Shown here: piece by piece, positions 36,917 to 46,042 of the stretch | Layout: each line of letters opens with the position of its first letter | Position numbering within the stretch: the stretch's first letter is position 1 | NCBI RefSeq assembly: GCF_006974125.1 | Contig: NZ_CP037858.1 | Span: 2,046,001-2,110,000, forward strand | DNA length: 64,000 bases | Source: Stenotrophomonas maltophilia | GTDB taxonomy: Bacteria > Pseudomonadota > Gammaproteobacteria > Xanthomonadales > Xanthomonadaceae | Direction of reading: 5' to 3' | Made by a program: the position numbers and the translations under genes | Notes under the pieces: model-generated | Databases searched by the model: none | Told to the model about the DNA's origin: nothing | The model's input: only the letters and a program-made list of their open reading frames with translations

Positions 36917-37948
36917 TCAGGCAACCAGCGCGCGGGTGGTCTCAACATACTGCTGCAGGCGCTGGCGGGCACTGCCGTTGGCGATGGCGGCACGGGCACG
37001 GGCCAGGCCGTCGCCGATGTCGCTGGCCACCCCGGCCACGTACAGCGCGGCGCCGGCATTCAGCGCCACGATGTCCAGCGCCGGGCCGGGCTCGTTGTCC
37101 AGCACGGCACGCAGCATCTGGATGGACTGCTCCGGTCCGTCCACGCGCAGGTTGCGGCTGGCCGACATGGCGATGCCGAAGTCTTCCGGGTGGATCTCGT
37201 ACTCACGCACCTTGCCGTCGCGCAGTTCGCCGACCAGGGTGCCGGCGCCCAGCGAGATCTCGTCCATGTTGTCGCGGCCCCAGACCACCATGGCGCGCTC
37301 GGTGCCCAACTCGCGCAGCACGCGTGCCTGGATACCCACTAAATCGGGGTGGAACACGCCCATCAGCACCGACGGCGCGCTGGCCGGGTTGGTCAGCGGG
37401 CCGAGGATGTTGAAGATGGTGCGCACGCCCATCTCACGGCGGACCGGCGCGACCACCTTCATCGACGGATGGTGGATGGGCGCGAACATGAAGCCGATAC
37501 CGGTTTGTTCGATCGCGGCGGCCACCTGGGCCGGCTGCAGCTCGATGGCCGCGCCCAGCGCTTCCACCGCATCGGCGCTGCCGGACTTGGACGACACGCT
37601 GCGGTTGCCGTGCTTGGCCACGCGCGCACCGGCCGCAGCGGCGACGAACATCGCACAGGTGGAGATGTTGAAGGTGTGCGAGCCATCGCCCCCGGTGCCG
37701 ACGATGTCGACCAGGTGGGTGGTATCGGCCACCGGCACGGCCAGCGCGAATTCACGCATGACCGTGGCCGCAGCGGCGATCTCGTCGATGGTTTCCTTCT
37801 TCACACGCAGGCCGGTGAGGATGGCGGCGGTCATCATCGGCGACACGTCGCCACGCATGATCTGCCGCATCAGGTCGACCATTTCGTCGAAGAAGATTTC
37901 GCGGTGTTCGATGGTGCGCTGCAGGGCTTCCTGGGGGGAGAAGCTCAT
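36917..37948 (-). CDS. trpD: Anthranilate phosphoribosyltransferase
   Basis: Transfers phosphoribosyl from PRPP to anthranilate. 343 residues; the PRPP-binding loop [14 protein letters not shown] and the [21 protein letters not shown] motif are intact. ATG at 37948, 16 bases after trpG. Confidence 0.96.
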   Translation of the reverse strand: MSFSPQEALQRTIEHREIFFDEMVDLMRQIMRGDVSPMMTAAILTGLRVKKETIDEIAAAATVMREFALAVPVADTTHLVDIVGTGGDGSHTFNISTCAMFVAAAAGARVAKHGNRSVSSKSGSADAVEALGAAIELQPAQVAAAIEQTGIGFMFAPIHHPSMKVVAPVRREMGVRTIFNILGPLTNPASAPSVLMGVFHPDLVGIQARVLRELGTERAMVVWGRDNMDEISLGAGTLVGELRDGKVREYEIHPEDFGIAMSASRNLRVDGPEQSIQMLRAVLDNEPGPALDIVALNAGAALYVAGVASDIGDGLARARAAIANGSARQRLQQYVETTRALVA

Positions 37949-37964
37949 GGGAATGCTCCTTGGA

Positions 37965-38552
37965 TCAGGCCGCCGGACGCTGCAGGAAATTGCGCAGCAG
38001 GGCGTGGCCGTGTTCGGTGAGGATGGATTCGGGATGGAACTGCACGCCTTCCACCGGGAACTGGCGGTGGCGCAGGCCCATGATCTCTTCGATCGAGCCG
38101 TCCTCGTTCTCGGTCCAGGCGGTCACTTCCAGCACATCGGGCAGGCTGTGCTTGTCCACCACCAGCGAGTGGTAGCGGGTGGCCTGGTAACGGTCCGGCA
38201 GGCCGGCGAACACGCCCTTGCCTTCATGGCGGATGGGCGAGGTCTTGCCGTGCATGATGTTGCCAGCACGGATCACGGTGCCGCCGTAGACCTGGCCGAT
38301 GCCCTGGTGGCCCAGGCACACGCCGAGGATCGGCGTGGTCGGGCCCAGGCGCTCGATCAGCTCCAGCGACACGCCCGCTTCGTTGGGCGTGCACGGGCCG
38401 GGCGAGATGACGATGCGCTCGGGCTTCTGCGCGGCGATCTCGTCCACGCTCATCGCATCGTTGCGCACCACCTTCACCTCGGCGCCCAGCGTCTGCAGGT
38501 ACTGCACGAGGTTGTAGGTGAAGCTGTCGTAGTTGTCGATCATCCACAACAT
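37965..38552 (-). CDS. trpG: Anthranilate synthase component II (glutamine amidotransferase)
   Basis: Supplies ammonia to TrpE. 195 residues; class I amidotransferase with the catalytic Cys in [11 protein letters not shown] and His/Glu in QFHPES. ATG at 38552 lies two bases after the stop of the SIMPL gene, so translation is probably coupled. An extended frame upstream crosses the neighbouring gene. Confidence 0.96.
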   Translation of the reverse strand: MLWMIDNYDSFTYNLVQYLQTLGAEVKVVRNDAMSVDEIAAQKPERIVISPGPCTPNEAGVSLELIERLGPTTPILGVCLGHQGIGQVYGGTVIRAGNIMHGKTSPIRHEGKGVFAGLPDRYQATRYHSLVVDKHSLPDVLEVTAWTENEDGSIEEIMGLRHRQFPVEGVQFHPESILTEHGHALLRNFLQRPAA

Positions 38553-38554
38553 GG

Positions 38555-39334
38555 TCAGGTCCCGTCGCTTATCAGGAAAATGGCGTATACGTTTTCGGTG
38601 TAGGTGATGGGGCCGGCTTCCATCGACTCGCGCAGGCGGGAGCCCGTGGTCTCGATGCTGTTCATCGGTGCCTCGGGCGCGGGCGGCGAGGGCGGCGTCA
38701 CCAGGTCCCCACTGCTGGGCCAACTGCCCGCCTGGATGCCATAGGCGAAGTTCGGCGCCACGTCGGAAATGCTGTACAGACCGCGCAGCTGGGTGCCGTA
38801 GGCCTTGGCCAGGCCCTGCGCGGAGTCGCGGGTCTGGGCTGCCGCCTCGCCCTTGAGCTCGCGGCGCAGTGCCACTTCACCCGAGTACGTCGGAGCCACG
38901 CTGCTGACCTGCACGTTCTCATTGGCCTTCAGCGCCCCCAGCACGTCCTGCATCTGCTGGACGCTGGCGAAGCTGGCGCGCAGTTGGCGTGACACGCGGG
39001 TGCCGATGAAGACCTGCCGGTTCTGTTCATAGCGCGTCGCAGGACCAATCCGCAGGTTGTCCGCGCGCACGCTGCCTTCCACCGCCTTGTGCTGCTTGAA
39101 CAGTGCCAGTACGCGGGCAACGTTGCCCTGCACGCGGCGGCGCGCAGCGTCGGCATCCATGTCGGTCTCTTCGATGTTCAACTGCAGGCCGAACCGGTCC
39201 GGCATCACCACGCGGCGCGCCTCGCCCTTCACCAGCAGGTGCGGCTGCGAAGGAATGGTATTGGCCTGCGCCCACGCAGACGGGGCCATCGTGGCCAGCA
39301 GTGACGACCACAGCAATGCGCTCAGCAGCTTCAT
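38555..39334 (-). CDS. SIMPL-domain (DUF541) periplasmic protein inside the trp cluster
   Basis: A 259-residue protein with a signal peptide ([22 protein letters not shown], cleaved near Ala22) and the SIMPL/DUF541 fold ([47 protein letters not shown]). In animals the family binds a kinase; in bacteria it is a periplasmic protein often linked with stress responses. It lies between trpE (67 bases upstream) and trpG (2 bases downstream), an unexpected insertion in the operon. It is the only exported product of the cluster. Confidence 0.86.
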   Translation of the reverse strand: MKLLSALLWSSLLATMAPSAWAQANTIPSQPHLLVKGEARRVVMPDRFGLQLNIEETDMDADAARRRVQGNVARVLALFKQHKAVEGSVRADNLRIGPATRYEQNRQVFIGTRVSRQLRASFASVQQMQDVLGALKANENVQVSSVAPTYSGEVALRRELKGEAAAQTRDSAQGLAKAYGTQLRGLYSISDVAPNFAYGIQAGSWPSSGDLVTPPSPPAPEAPMNSIETTGSRLRESMEAGPITYTENVYAIFLISDGT

Positions 39335-39401
39335 GCGGTACTCCTTGTCTTGAACGGGAACAGCGGAACGACCACGGCGCAGCGGCCGTGGCGAGGCAGG
39401 C

Positions 39402-40877
39402 TTACAGGCCCTTGGCGGCCTGGGCGACGGCGCGGAACAGCGCGCGGCCCTTGTTCATCGTCTCGTCCCATTCCTTGTCCGGGTCCGAGTCGTAGACGAT
39501 GCCGGCGCCGGCCTGCACGTACAGGCGGCCGTCCTTGATCACCGCGGTGCGGATCGCGATCGCGGTATCGGCATCGCCATGCCAGCCGATGTAACCGATG
39601 CTGCCGGCGTAGACATTGCGCTTGATCGGTTCCAGCTCGCGGATCACTTCCAGCGCGCGGATCTTCGGCGCACCGCTGACCGTGCCGGCCGGGAACGTGG
39701 CACGCAGCACGTCGGCATAGCTCAGGCCCGGCTGCAGCTGCCCGGTCACTTCGCTGACGATGTGCATGACGTGGCTGTAGCGCTCGATCACGAACTGCTC
39801 GCCCACTTCCACGGTGCCGGCCCTGGACACGCGGCCGGCGTCGTTGCGGCCAAGGTCGATCAGCATCAGGTGCTCGGCGCGTTCCTTCGGGTCTGCCAGC
39901 AGCTCGGCTTCCAGCGCCAGGTCCTGCTCGACGGTGGCGCCGCGTGGGCGGGTGCCGGCGATCGGGCGCACCGTGACTTCGCCATCCTGCAGACGCACCA
40001 GGATTTCCGGCGACGAGCCGACCACCTGCAGGTCGCCGACATCAAGGAAATACATGTAAGGCGACGGATTCAATGCACGCAGCGCACGGTACACATCCAC
40101 CGGACGCGCCTTGAACGGCACGCTCAGGCGCTGGCTCAGCACCACCTGGAAGATGTCGCCGGCGCGGATGTATTCCTTGCTGCGCTGGACCGCATCGACG
40201 AAGCCTTCGCGGGTGAAACCGGAGACGAAATCGGATTCATCCAGCACGTCGCTGTTGAGCGGCGCCGGATAGCCGGCGCCCGGTGCACGCAGCCTCGCGG
40301 TCAGTGCATCCAGGCGCGCCTGGGCCTGCTCGAACGCGCCTTCGACGCGCGGGTCGGCGTGCACGATCAGGTACAGCCGGCCCTTGAGGTTGTCGAACAC
40401 CGCCAGCTCGTTGGAGTCCAGCAGCAGGATGTCCGGCGTGCCCAGCTCATCGCGTCCGGCCGGCGGGGCCAGGCGCGGTTCGATGTAGCCGATGCACTCG
40501 AAGCCGAACCAACCGACCAGGCCACCGGTGAAGCCCGGCAGGCCATCCAGCTTCGGCACCGAGTGGGCGCTGCGCAGCGCCTCGACCTCGGCGAACGGGT
40601 CGGCCACCTCGCGGGTTTCCACCACCTGGCCGTCTTCGCGCACGGTCAGCGTGTGGCCGTGGAAGGCGTACACGCGGCGCGCCGGCAGGCCGATGATCGA
40701 GTAACGACCAAAGCGCTCGCCGCCTTCGACGGATTCAAACAGGTAGGTATTGGGGCCGTCGGCGAGCTTCAGATAGACCGAAAGCGGCGTGTCCAGGTCG
40801 GACAGCACTTCGCGGACGACGGGAATATGGGTGTGGCCTTCAGCGGCCTGCTGCTGAAACTGAGCGTGCGAGTTCAA
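39402..40877 (-). CDS. trpE: Anthranilate synthase component I
   Basis: Makes anthranilate from chorismate with TrpG. 491 residues; catalytic motifs RPIAGTRPRG, AEHLMLIDLGRND, SGAPKIRALE and the feedback site NPSPYMYF are present. Start is TTG at 40877 (MLNSHAQFQQQ), preceded by GGAAGGAAAG; a longer ATG-started frame from 40925 would bypass that ribosome site. The weak start and the strong site are complementary to a segment of an upstream leader frame (see the leader feature). First gene of the trp cluster. Confidence 0.95.
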   Translation of the reverse strand: MNSHAQFQQQAAEGHTHIPVVREVLSDLDTPLSVYLKLADGPNTYLFESVEGGERFGRYSIIGLPARRVYAFHGHTLTVREDGQVVETREVADPFAEVEALRSAHSVPKLDGLPGFTGGLVGWFGFECIGYIEPRLAPPAGRDELGTPDILLLDSNELAVFDNLKGRLYLIVHADPRVEGAFEQAQARLDALTARLRAPGAGYPAPLNSDVLDESDFVSGFTREGFVDAVQRSKEYIRAGDIFQVVLSQRLSVPFKARPVDVYRALRALNPSPYMYFLDVGDLQVVGSSPEILVRLQDGEVTVRPIAGTRPRGATVEQDLALEAELLADPKERAEHLMLIDLGRNDAGRVSRAGTVEVGEQFVIERYSHVMHIVSEVTGQLQPGLSYADVLRATFPAGTVSGAPKIRALEVIRELEPIKRNVYAGSIGYIGWHGDADTAIAIRTAVIKDGRLYVQAGAGIVYDSDPDKEWDETMNKGRALFRAVAQAAKGL

Positions 40878-40989
40878 GACGACTTTCCTTCCGGGACACA
40901 GCGTTATGGGGGCGGACGACGGCAACGGGCCACCATCGCCACCAACGGCGTGCGGAAGAAAGGGTATGCGGGGTCGTCAGGCTGGACAC
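40840..40989 (-). promoter_or_regulatory. Candidate trp leader frame with Trp-Trp-Arg-Trp-Trp
   Basis: A 49-codon frame from GTG at 40989 reads MSSLTTPHTLSSARRWWRWW and then PVAVVRPHNAVSRKE, ending at 40840 inside trpE. Four of five consecutive codons are Trp (40930-40944). Eight bases before them, minus-strand CTTTCTTCCG (40953-40962) is complementary over 10 pairs, with one bulged G, to CGGAAGGAAAG (40883-40893), the trpE ribosome-binding site. A GATACAGT -10-like box near 40998-41005 would place the 5' end close to the GTG, so a leaderless transcript is possible. A ribosome stalled at the Trp codons would mask the anti-site and free the trpE site (inferred). Confidence 0.6.
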
Positions 40990-41077
40990 CCCTTGACTGT
41001 ATCGCAGGATCGGCGGGAGGGGAACCCTGGGAAACTGAACCACGGCACGGCCGGGCTGGCCGCGGGGACCGATGGCT

Positions 41078-42013
41078 CTACCCCTGCCCGCCCAGCAGCG
41101 GGCAACCGGCCGGCAGGTGCATGCGCACCCGGCCCGGCACGCACTCGATGCGGAACAGCTGGGCCTGCACCGGTTCACCGTCCAGGTTGAGCGTCAGCGG
41201 TCGCTGCGATTCGATCTGCAACCACGGCAGCCGTGCACGCGTGGCCAGTTGTTCCAGCGCAGCCTGGGTGCCGGACTTCAGCATCTGGCCAAGGGTGGCG
41301 GTGACTTCGCCTTCCAGCTCCGGAAGCACCGTCACATCCAGCAGTCCATCATCGATGAGTGCCTGCGGACACAGTTGCTGGCCGCCACCGGCCTGGCGAC
41401 CGTTGCCGATGCCGAGCGCGATGAAGTCGCCTTCCCAGGCGAAATCCGGGCCGGACAGGCGCGCGTTGATCGGCTCGATGCGGCCGAGCTTGGCAATGCC
41501 GGTGATCACATAGGCCAGCCCGCCCAGCATCTTTTTCAGGCCAGCATCGGTCTCCACCGTCACCTGCGTGCCGAAGCCACCGCTGGCGAGATTGGCGCAC
41601 CACCACGGCGTGCCATCGGCGTCCACGCGCAGCAGATCGATGGCACGCGGCGCGGTCTGCCCGATCAACGCGAAGGCATCCTTCGGTCCAGTCGGAATGC
41701 CTGCCGACGTGGCGAAATCGTTGGCGGTCCCCATCGGGATCAGCGCCAGCGAGGGCAGCGCATCGGCCGGTTCCTCGCGATGCGCCAGCGTTTCCGCGAC
41801 CGCGCTGAGCGTGCCATCGCCGCCTGCGGCGACGATCACCTCCACGCCATGCTCGATCGCCTCGGCCACATAACGTTCGGCGTCGCCGTCTTCCCAGGTC
41901 ACCCGCACTTCCAGCTGCACGCCCTGCCCGCGCCAATGGCCGACCGCATCGCGCAGTTCGTCATTGCCTGCGGATTTGCCGTTGAGGATCAGGCGCCAGC
42001 GCGGTGTGGCCAT
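41078..42013 (-). CDS. yegS: YegS-like lipid kinase
   Basis: A 311-residue diacylglycerol-kinase-fold enzyme, phosphorylating a lipid (phosphatidylglycerol in E. coli YegS). The nucleotide-binding [13 protein letters not shown] motif, [10 protein letters not shown], and [14 protein letters not shown] are present. ATG at 42013 ([12 protein letters not shown]) is the family start. Longer frames upstream run through a REP. Confidence 0.93.
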   Translation of the reverse strand: MATPRWRLILNGKSAGNDELRDAVGHWRGQGVQLEVRVTWEDGDAERYVAEAIEHGVEVIVAAGGDGTLSAVAETLAHREEPADALPSLALIPMGTANDFATSAGIPTGPKDAFALIGQTAPRAIDLLRVDADGTPWWCANLASGGFGTQVTVETDAGLKKMLGGLAYVITGIAKLGRIEPINARLSGPDFAWEGDFIALGIGNGRQAGGGQQLCPQALIDDGLLDVTVLPELEGEVTATLGQMLKSGTQAALEQLATRARLPWLQIESQRPLTLNLDGEPVQAQLFRIECVPGRVRMHLPAGCPLLGGQG

Positions 42014-42089
42014 GCGGTACTTCCGGGACAGGGTGGCACAGGCTAGCAATCGCGCGTTCGCTGCCAGTGAACGCCAACGCTTGGAAGCA

Positions 42090-42112
42090 GTAGATCCACG
42101 CCATGCGTGGAT
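42090..42112 (+). repeat. SMAG REP palindrome
   Basis: A GTAG-headed copy, 77 bases upstream of the yegS start codon. Confidence 0.88.
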
Positions 42113-42202
42113 GATGATGCAGGGGAGCCGACGCGGTGCCGCAACCGTCATGTCATGCAGATGTCATTGCCGGCCCGGAGAATGGAAGTCCATAGCAGGG
42201 AC

Positions 42203-42274
42203 GACGGATGGAGGCAGGATCAGCCTCCCACGCATGCAGCGAGGCCACGCCAGTGATTGGCGTGGCTTTTTTTT
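42203..42274 (+). ncRNA. Candidate small RNA ending in an orphan terminator
   Basis: A perfect 9-bp stem (42244-42252 with 42258-42266) followed by eight T residues is a strong plus-strand terminator with no plus-strand gene before it. A second hairpin (ggaggc-aggatca-gcctcc, 42210-42228) precedes it. A weak TTGCCG/CATAGC promoter-like pair (42167-42172, 42191-42196) would start a transcript of about 70 nt. Confidence 0.45.
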
Positions 42275-42290
42275 GGGGGGTGTGCAGGGA

Positions 42291-42365
42291 GTGCGAACCA
42301 AGGTTCGCACCCACCAGGTTGCGGTTCGCACCCTCCCGGTTGGCAGATCCACGCCATGCGTGGAT
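42291..42365. repeat. gtgcgaacc palindrome and SMAG-type palindrome
   Basis: gtgcgaacc-aa-ggttcgcac (42291-42310) is followed by a GCAG-headed SMAG-type copy (42343-42365), behind the GNAT gene. Confidence 0.8.
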
Positions 42366-42375
42366 GCACCTCGCC

Positions 42376-42867
42376 TCAGCCGTTGGCGAAATCGTGCAAT
42401 GCCTGGCCCTGCAGCCGGTACACGGTCCACTCGTCCTGCGGCTTGGCACCGGCGGCGGTATAGAACTCGATGGCCGGGGTATTCCAGTCCAGCACCGACC
42501 ATTCGAACCTGCCGCAGCCCTCGGCCACGGCCTGGCGGGCGATGTACTTCAGCAGCGCCTTGCCGGCGCCTGCCCCACGCTTTTCCTGGCTCACGTACAG
42601 ATCTTCCAGGTAGATGCCCTTGCGGCCCAGCCACGTGGAGTAGTTGTAGAAATACACGGCGTAGCCGATGGCCTCGCCGTCGGCTTCGCAGATCAGCGCG
42701 CGCGCCGTGGCATCGGCACCGAACAGGCTCTCGGCGATGCCGATCTCATCGGTCTGCACCGAATGCTCGGCCTTCTCGTAGATGGCCAGTTCGCGGATGA
42801 AATGCAGGATCAGTCCCGCATCGGCGACGGTGGCCGGGCGGATGTTCAACACGGCCACCGTGCTCAT
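42376..42867 (-). CDS. GNAT-family N-acetyltransferase (diamine/spermidine acetyltransferase-like)
   Basis: A 163-residue GNAT protein with the acetyl-CoA motif VSQEKRGAGAGKALL and, ahead of it, FYNYSTWLGRKGIYLEDLYV, resembling the SSAT (spermidine/diamine or thialysine acetyltransferase) subfamily. It starts 3 bases after rpe stops, so it is in the rpe transcript. The substrate is inferred only from the subfamily resemblance. Confidence 0.88.
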   Translation of the reverse strand: MSTVAVLNIRPATVADAGLILHFIRELAIYEKAEHSVQTDEIGIAESLFGADATARALICEADGEAIGYAVYFYNYSTWLGRKGIYLEDLYVSQEKRGAGAGKALLKYIARQAVAEGCGRFEWSVLDWNTPAIEFYTAAGAKPQDEWTVYRLQGQALHDFANG

Positions 42868-42870
42868 AGC

Positions 42871-43548
42871 TCAGCCCCGCGCCGCAGCGACGTTCGCGCG
42901 CATCTGCGCGATCACGTCCTGGTAGCTGGTCTTGGCATTGAAGATGGCCGAACCGGCGACGAATGTATCGGCGCCGGCAGCAGCGATCTCACCGATGTTG
43001 TCGGCCTTCACGCCGCCATCGATCTCCAGGCGGATGTCCTTGCCGCTGGCGTCGATCATCTTGCGCACCACGCGCAGCTTGTCCAGCGCCGAGGGAATGA
43101 AGGCCTGGCCGCCGAAGCCCGGGTTGACCGACATCAGCAGCACCAGGTCCAGGTCATCCAGCACCCAGTCGAGGATGTCCACCGGGGTGGCCGGATTGAG
43201 CACGATGCCCGGCTTGCAGCCCAGCGAGCGGATCAGCTGGATGGTGCGGTGCACGTGGCGGCTCGCCTCCGGGTGGAAGCTGATGTAGGTGGCACCGGCC
43301 TCGGCGAAGTCCGGGATGATGCGGTCCACCGGCTCGACCATCAGGTGCACGTCGATCGGCGCGGTCACGCCGTGCTTGCGCAGCGCCTGGCAGACCATCG
43401 GGCCGATGGTCAGGTTCGGCACGTAGTGGTTGTCCATCACGTCGAAGTGGACCCAGTCCGCACCGGCAGCGAGGACGTTGTCGACTTCCTCGCCGAGGCG
43501 GGCAAAGTTGGCGGACAGGATGGAGGGGGCGATGAGGCAATTGGACAT
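42871..43548 (-). CDS. rpe: Ribulose-phosphate 3-epimerase
   Basis: Interconverts ribulose-5-P and xylulose-5-P in the pentose phosphate pathway. 225 residues; [31 protein letters not shown] and [18 protein letters not shown] carry the metal and phosphate ligands. ATG at 43548. Followed by the GNAT gene. Confidence 0.96.
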   Translation of the reverse strand: MSNCLIAPSILSANFARLGEEVDNVLAAGADWVHFDVMDNHYVPNLTIGPMVCQALRKHGVTAPIDVHLMVEPVDRIIPDFAEAGATYISFHPEASRHVHRTIQLIRSLGCKPGIVLNPATPVDILDWVLDDLDLVLLMSVNPGFGGQAFIPSALDKLRVVRKMIDASGKDIRLEIDGGVKADNIGEIAAAGADTFVAGSAIFNAKTSYQDVIAQMRANVAAARG

Positions 43549-43605
43549 GGCCGGGGCCTTCGGAACGGGGAAAGGGGTTTCCCGCCCGCAGGCGGGACGG
43601 TGGGG

Positions 43606-43935
43606 TCAGCGCTTGCGCAGGGTCTTGATGCGATCGTAGGCGGCATTGATCCGCCGCGACTTCTGCTCGGCCTGCTGCTGCAGCTCGGGGGCGGCGCCGC
43701 CAAGCTTGTCGGGGTGGTACTGCGAGATCAGCTTGCGGTAGGCGCGCTCGACCTCGGCATCGGTGGCCTCGGAGGTCAGCCCCAGCTCCCGGTACGGGTT
43801 CTCCTTGTTCAGGCGGAACCAGTCCGAATCGAAGGCATGGCCGATCAGCAGGCCAATCACCGCGCCAAACAGCGGATTGGGCCGGAACAGCAGGGCGCCG
43901 GCGATGAATCCGAGCAGTTTTCCGTACCAGCGCAT
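43606..43935 (-). CDS. Membrane-anchored J-domain protein
   Basis: A 109-residue protein: a hydrophobic Gly-rich N-terminus (KLLGFIAGALL ... GAVIGLLIGHAFD, one or two membrane segments) followed by a DnaJ domain (about 48-109) with the HPD motif in YHPDKLGG. It resembles the ends of DjlA but lacks the TerB-like domain; such proteins recruit DnaK at the membrane. ATG at 43935 (MRWYGKLLG) is favoured over one at 43971. It lies 57 bases upstream of rpe. Confidence 0.85.
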   Translation of the reverse strand: MRWYGKLLGFIAGALLFRPNPLFGAVIGLLIGHAFDSDWFRLNKENPYRELGLTSEATDAEVERAYRKLISQYHPDKLGGAAPELQQQAEQKSRRINAAYDRIKTLRKR

Positions 43936-44076
43936 GGCGCTCCGGGGTCGACCGACGAAATGGACGCTCATTTTACGTCACAGCGGGCCCGGACGGCTTT
44001 ACACTAGGCCGCCCGCTGGTCAGCGGGCCCGCCGGGTCCGTTGGGCAGCCGTATCGACAACGCCCCAGGAGTGCCC

Positions 44077-45003
44077 GTGCCAACCACGCTGTTGCAATCC
44101 GATCTCCCCGGCCTGCCCTTGCGCCATCGCGGCAAGGTGCGTGATGTGTTCGATATCCCGCGCGAGCGGCTGCCCGCAGGGACCCCGCCGGGCGACTACC
44201 TGTTGATGGTCGCCACCGATCGCCTGTCGGCATTCGATGTGGTGCTGCCCGACCCGATTCCGGGCAAGGGCGAGATGCTCTGCCAGGTCTCCAACTTCTG
44301 GTTCGCCAAGACCGCGCACCTGATGCCCAACCACCTGACCGGCATCGACGTGGCCAGCGTGCTGCCCGAGGGCGTGGACCCGGCCCTGTACGCCAAGCGC
44401 GCGGTGGTCACCCGCAAGCTGAAGCCGGTGCCGGTGGAAGCGATCGCCCGCGGCTACCTGATCGGCAGCGGGTGGAAGGACTACCAGCGCACCGGCAAGG
44501 TCAGCGGCATCGACCTGCCCGATGGCCTGCGCCAGGCCGAGCAGCTGCCCGAACCGATCTTCACCCCCTCGACCAAGGCCGCCGTGGGCGACCATGACGA
44601 GAACATCGATTTCGATGCGATGGTGAAGCAGGTCGGCGCCGACCTGGCCGAGCGCGTGCGCGACGCCACCCTGCGCATCTACAAGTTCGCCGCCGATTAC
44701 GCGCGCGAGCGCGGCATCATCCTGGCTGATACCAAGTTCGAGTTCGGTACCGACGCCGATGGCCGCCTGTACATCATGGACGAGATGCTGACGCCGGATT
44801 CCTCGCGTTACTGGCCGGCCGACGAGTACGAAGTGGGCACCAGCCCGCCGAGCTACGACAAGCAGTTCGTGCGCGATTACCTGGAGACGCTGGACTGGGG
44901 CAAGACCGCCCCGGGCCCGACCATTCCGGCCGAAATCATCGAGCGCACCCGCGCCAAGTACGCCGAGGCGCTGCAGCGCCTGGCCGGGATCAGCGTCGAC
45001 TGA
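44077..45003 (+). CDS. purC: Phosphoribosylaminoimidazole-succinocarboxamide synthase
   Basis: Joins aspartate to CAIR in purine biosynthesis. 308 residues; [24 protein letters not shown], and [12 protein letters not shown] are SAICAR synthetase motifs of the longer (yeast-like) subtype. The GTG at 44077 has AGGAG 5 bases upstream; an ATG-started frame would require reading from 44041. Confidence 0.95.
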   Translation: MPTTLLQSDLPGLPLRHRGKVRDVFDIPRERLPAGTPPGDYLLMVATDRLSAFDVVLPDPIPGKGEMLCQVSNFWFAKTAHLMPNHLTGIDVASVLPEGVDPALYAKRAVVTRKLKPVPVEAIARGYLIGSGWKDYQRTGKVSGIDLPDGLRQAEQLPEPIFTPSTKAAVGDHDENIDFDAMVKQVGADLAERVRDATLRIYKFAADYARERGIILADTKFEFGTDADGRLYIMDEMLTPDSSRYWPADEYEVGTSPPSYDKQFVRDYLETLDWGKTAPGPTIPAEIIERTRAKYAEALQRLAGISVD

Positions 45004-45011
45004 TCCCCCTG

Positions 45012-45040
45012 CGCCCCCCGCCGGAAAGGCCGGGGGCGTT
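45012..45040 (+). terminator. Probable terminator after purC
   Basis: A GC-rich hairpin (cgccccc ... gggggcg with an inner gcc-ggaaa-ggc) followed by TT; 8 bases past the stop. Confidence 0.6.
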
Positions 45041-45051
45041 CTGAAAGGGGC

Positions 45052-45199
45052 GTGCCGGCCGCTGGCCGGCAACTTCGGCATGCCTGCAGCCAGGCATGGC
45101 CTGGCTCTGCTGCCGGTTGCCCCGGGTAGTGCCGGCCGCTGGCCGGCAACCTCGCGAACTCGGCTATGCTCTGGATTGCCGGCCAGCGGCCGGCACTAC
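45052..45199. repeat. Cluster of four SMAG-type palindromes
   Basis: Copies at 45052-45070 (+), 45089-45111 (an agccaggc-atg-gcctggct variant, minus), 45126-45147 (+) and 45178-45199 (-), between purC and the DUF962 gene. Confidence 0.85.
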
Positions 45200-45223
45200 C
45201 GTTGTCCGAGGAAGCAACGCAGC

Positions 45224-45709
45224 ATGCAGACATCCACCGAGCTTGCGCGGCCGATCGACCGCTATTTCGCCAGCTACTCCGACGACCACCGCAATGTGAT
45301 CAACCAGCGCATCCACGTGGTGGCGGTGCCGGCGATCCTGTGGTCGGTGGTGGCCCTGCTGTGGTGCCTGCCGCCGCTGATCACCTGGTTCCAGTACGGC
45401 ATCTGGTCGGCGTTCGCGATGTTCAGCGCCTGGTGCTTCTACAACAAGCTGTCGCGCCCGCTGGGCATCGGCATGCTCATCCAGTTCTTCGTGTTCGGCT
45501 GCCTGTGCCGCCTGCTGGAGGCCGAGATCGGCCTGCAGGCCCTGCGCTGGGTGGCGGTGGGCGTGTTCGTGGTGGCCTGGATCGCACAGTTCATCGGCCA
45601 CAAGTTCGAGGGCCGCAAGCCCAGCTTCCTGACCGACCTGACCTACCTGCTGATCGGCCCGGCCTGGGTGATGGCCAAGTTCTACCGAAAGCTCGACTGG
45701 CGCTACTGA
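45224..45709 (+). CDS. DUF962/Mpo1-like membrane protein
   Basis: A 161-residue protein with about four transmembrane helices and the family features RYFASYSDDHRNVINQRIHVVAVPAI (His-containing segment) and a GHKFEGRKPS motif. The family is related to the yeast Fe2+-dependent dioxygenase Mpo1, which shortens 2-hydroxy fatty acids; the bacterial role is not certain. ATG at 45224; upstream frames read through REPs. Confidence 0.87.
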   Translation: MQTSTELARPIDRYFASYSDDHRNVINQRIHVVAVPAILWSVVALLWCLPPLITWFQYGIWSAFAMFSAWCFYNKLSRPLGIGMLIQFFVFGCLCRLLEAEIGLQALRWVAVGVFVVAWIAQFIGHKFEGRKPSFLTDLTYLLIGPAWVMAKFYRKLDWRY

Positions 45710-46042
45710 CCTGCCCATGCCCGGCGGCGCCCATCGTTTCCTGAACGGGCAGATTCCGTCACCCGCACTCCACGACGGCCCTGCCAGCCTGCGCCGGTGA
45801 CTCGCTCCCCACGTCCCGCCCGTCGACGGCAGCCCCTGTGCGACAGGGCCTGCGGTCTCCCTGCGTGGGCGTAGGGTGTCCCCCGAGGGCAACCGGGGAG
45901 GGACTGCAGGAACGCGATGCTGCACCGCAGAAAAAATGAATCAGCGAACGTTACATGCAATTGATCGCTGTTCGATGGGTTTCGGCGACATTTCGCGGCC
46001 TGTTATTCTCCCTGACCTGCTCGTGAATCATGGATTCCCTGC
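45710..46042 (+). other. Intergenic region upstream of the Mrp operon
   Basis: No gene is supported. The region contains a ccctgt-gcg-acaggg hairpin (45834-45848), a predicted four-way-junction fold (45850-45930), an A6 run, and an AT-richer stretch with a TTATTCT -10-like box near 46003-46010 before mrpA. Confidence 0.6.
45850..45930 (+). ncRNA. Candidate cloverleaf-like structured RNA or leader element
   Basis: Manual folding gives a closing stem of six to seven pairs (45850-45856 with 45924-45930) that encloses three hairpins: 45859-45865 with 45870-45876 (loop TGGG), 45878-45882 with 45900-45904, and 45905-45909 with 45920-45924. It lies 112 bases before mrpA on the plus strand and is followed by AAAAAA. 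It does not fit a tRNA and I do not recognise a known riboswitch. Confidence 0.4.

Larger units (their letters stand above)
42014..42375. other. Intergenic region with REPs and an orphan terminator
   Basis: No protein gene is supported. The region holds a SMAG palindrome (42090-42112), a candidate small RNA (about 42203-42274), a gtgcgaacc palindrome (42291-42310) and a second SMAG-type copy headed by GCAG (42343-42365). Confidence 0.7.

Noticed and set aside
40840..41178. The whole 112-codon frame upstream of trpE as an ordinary gene
   Set aside because: Its first half reads antisense-like GC-rich sequence overlapping yegS with no family resemblance. Only the last 49 codons from GTG at 40989 carry the Trp run and the pairing with the trpE ribosome site.
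45850..45930. A tRNA gene at the cloverleaf-like fold
   Set aside because: The loop of the first hairpin has only four bases, there is no anticodon arm or T-loop consensus, and no CCA-compatible acceptor end.
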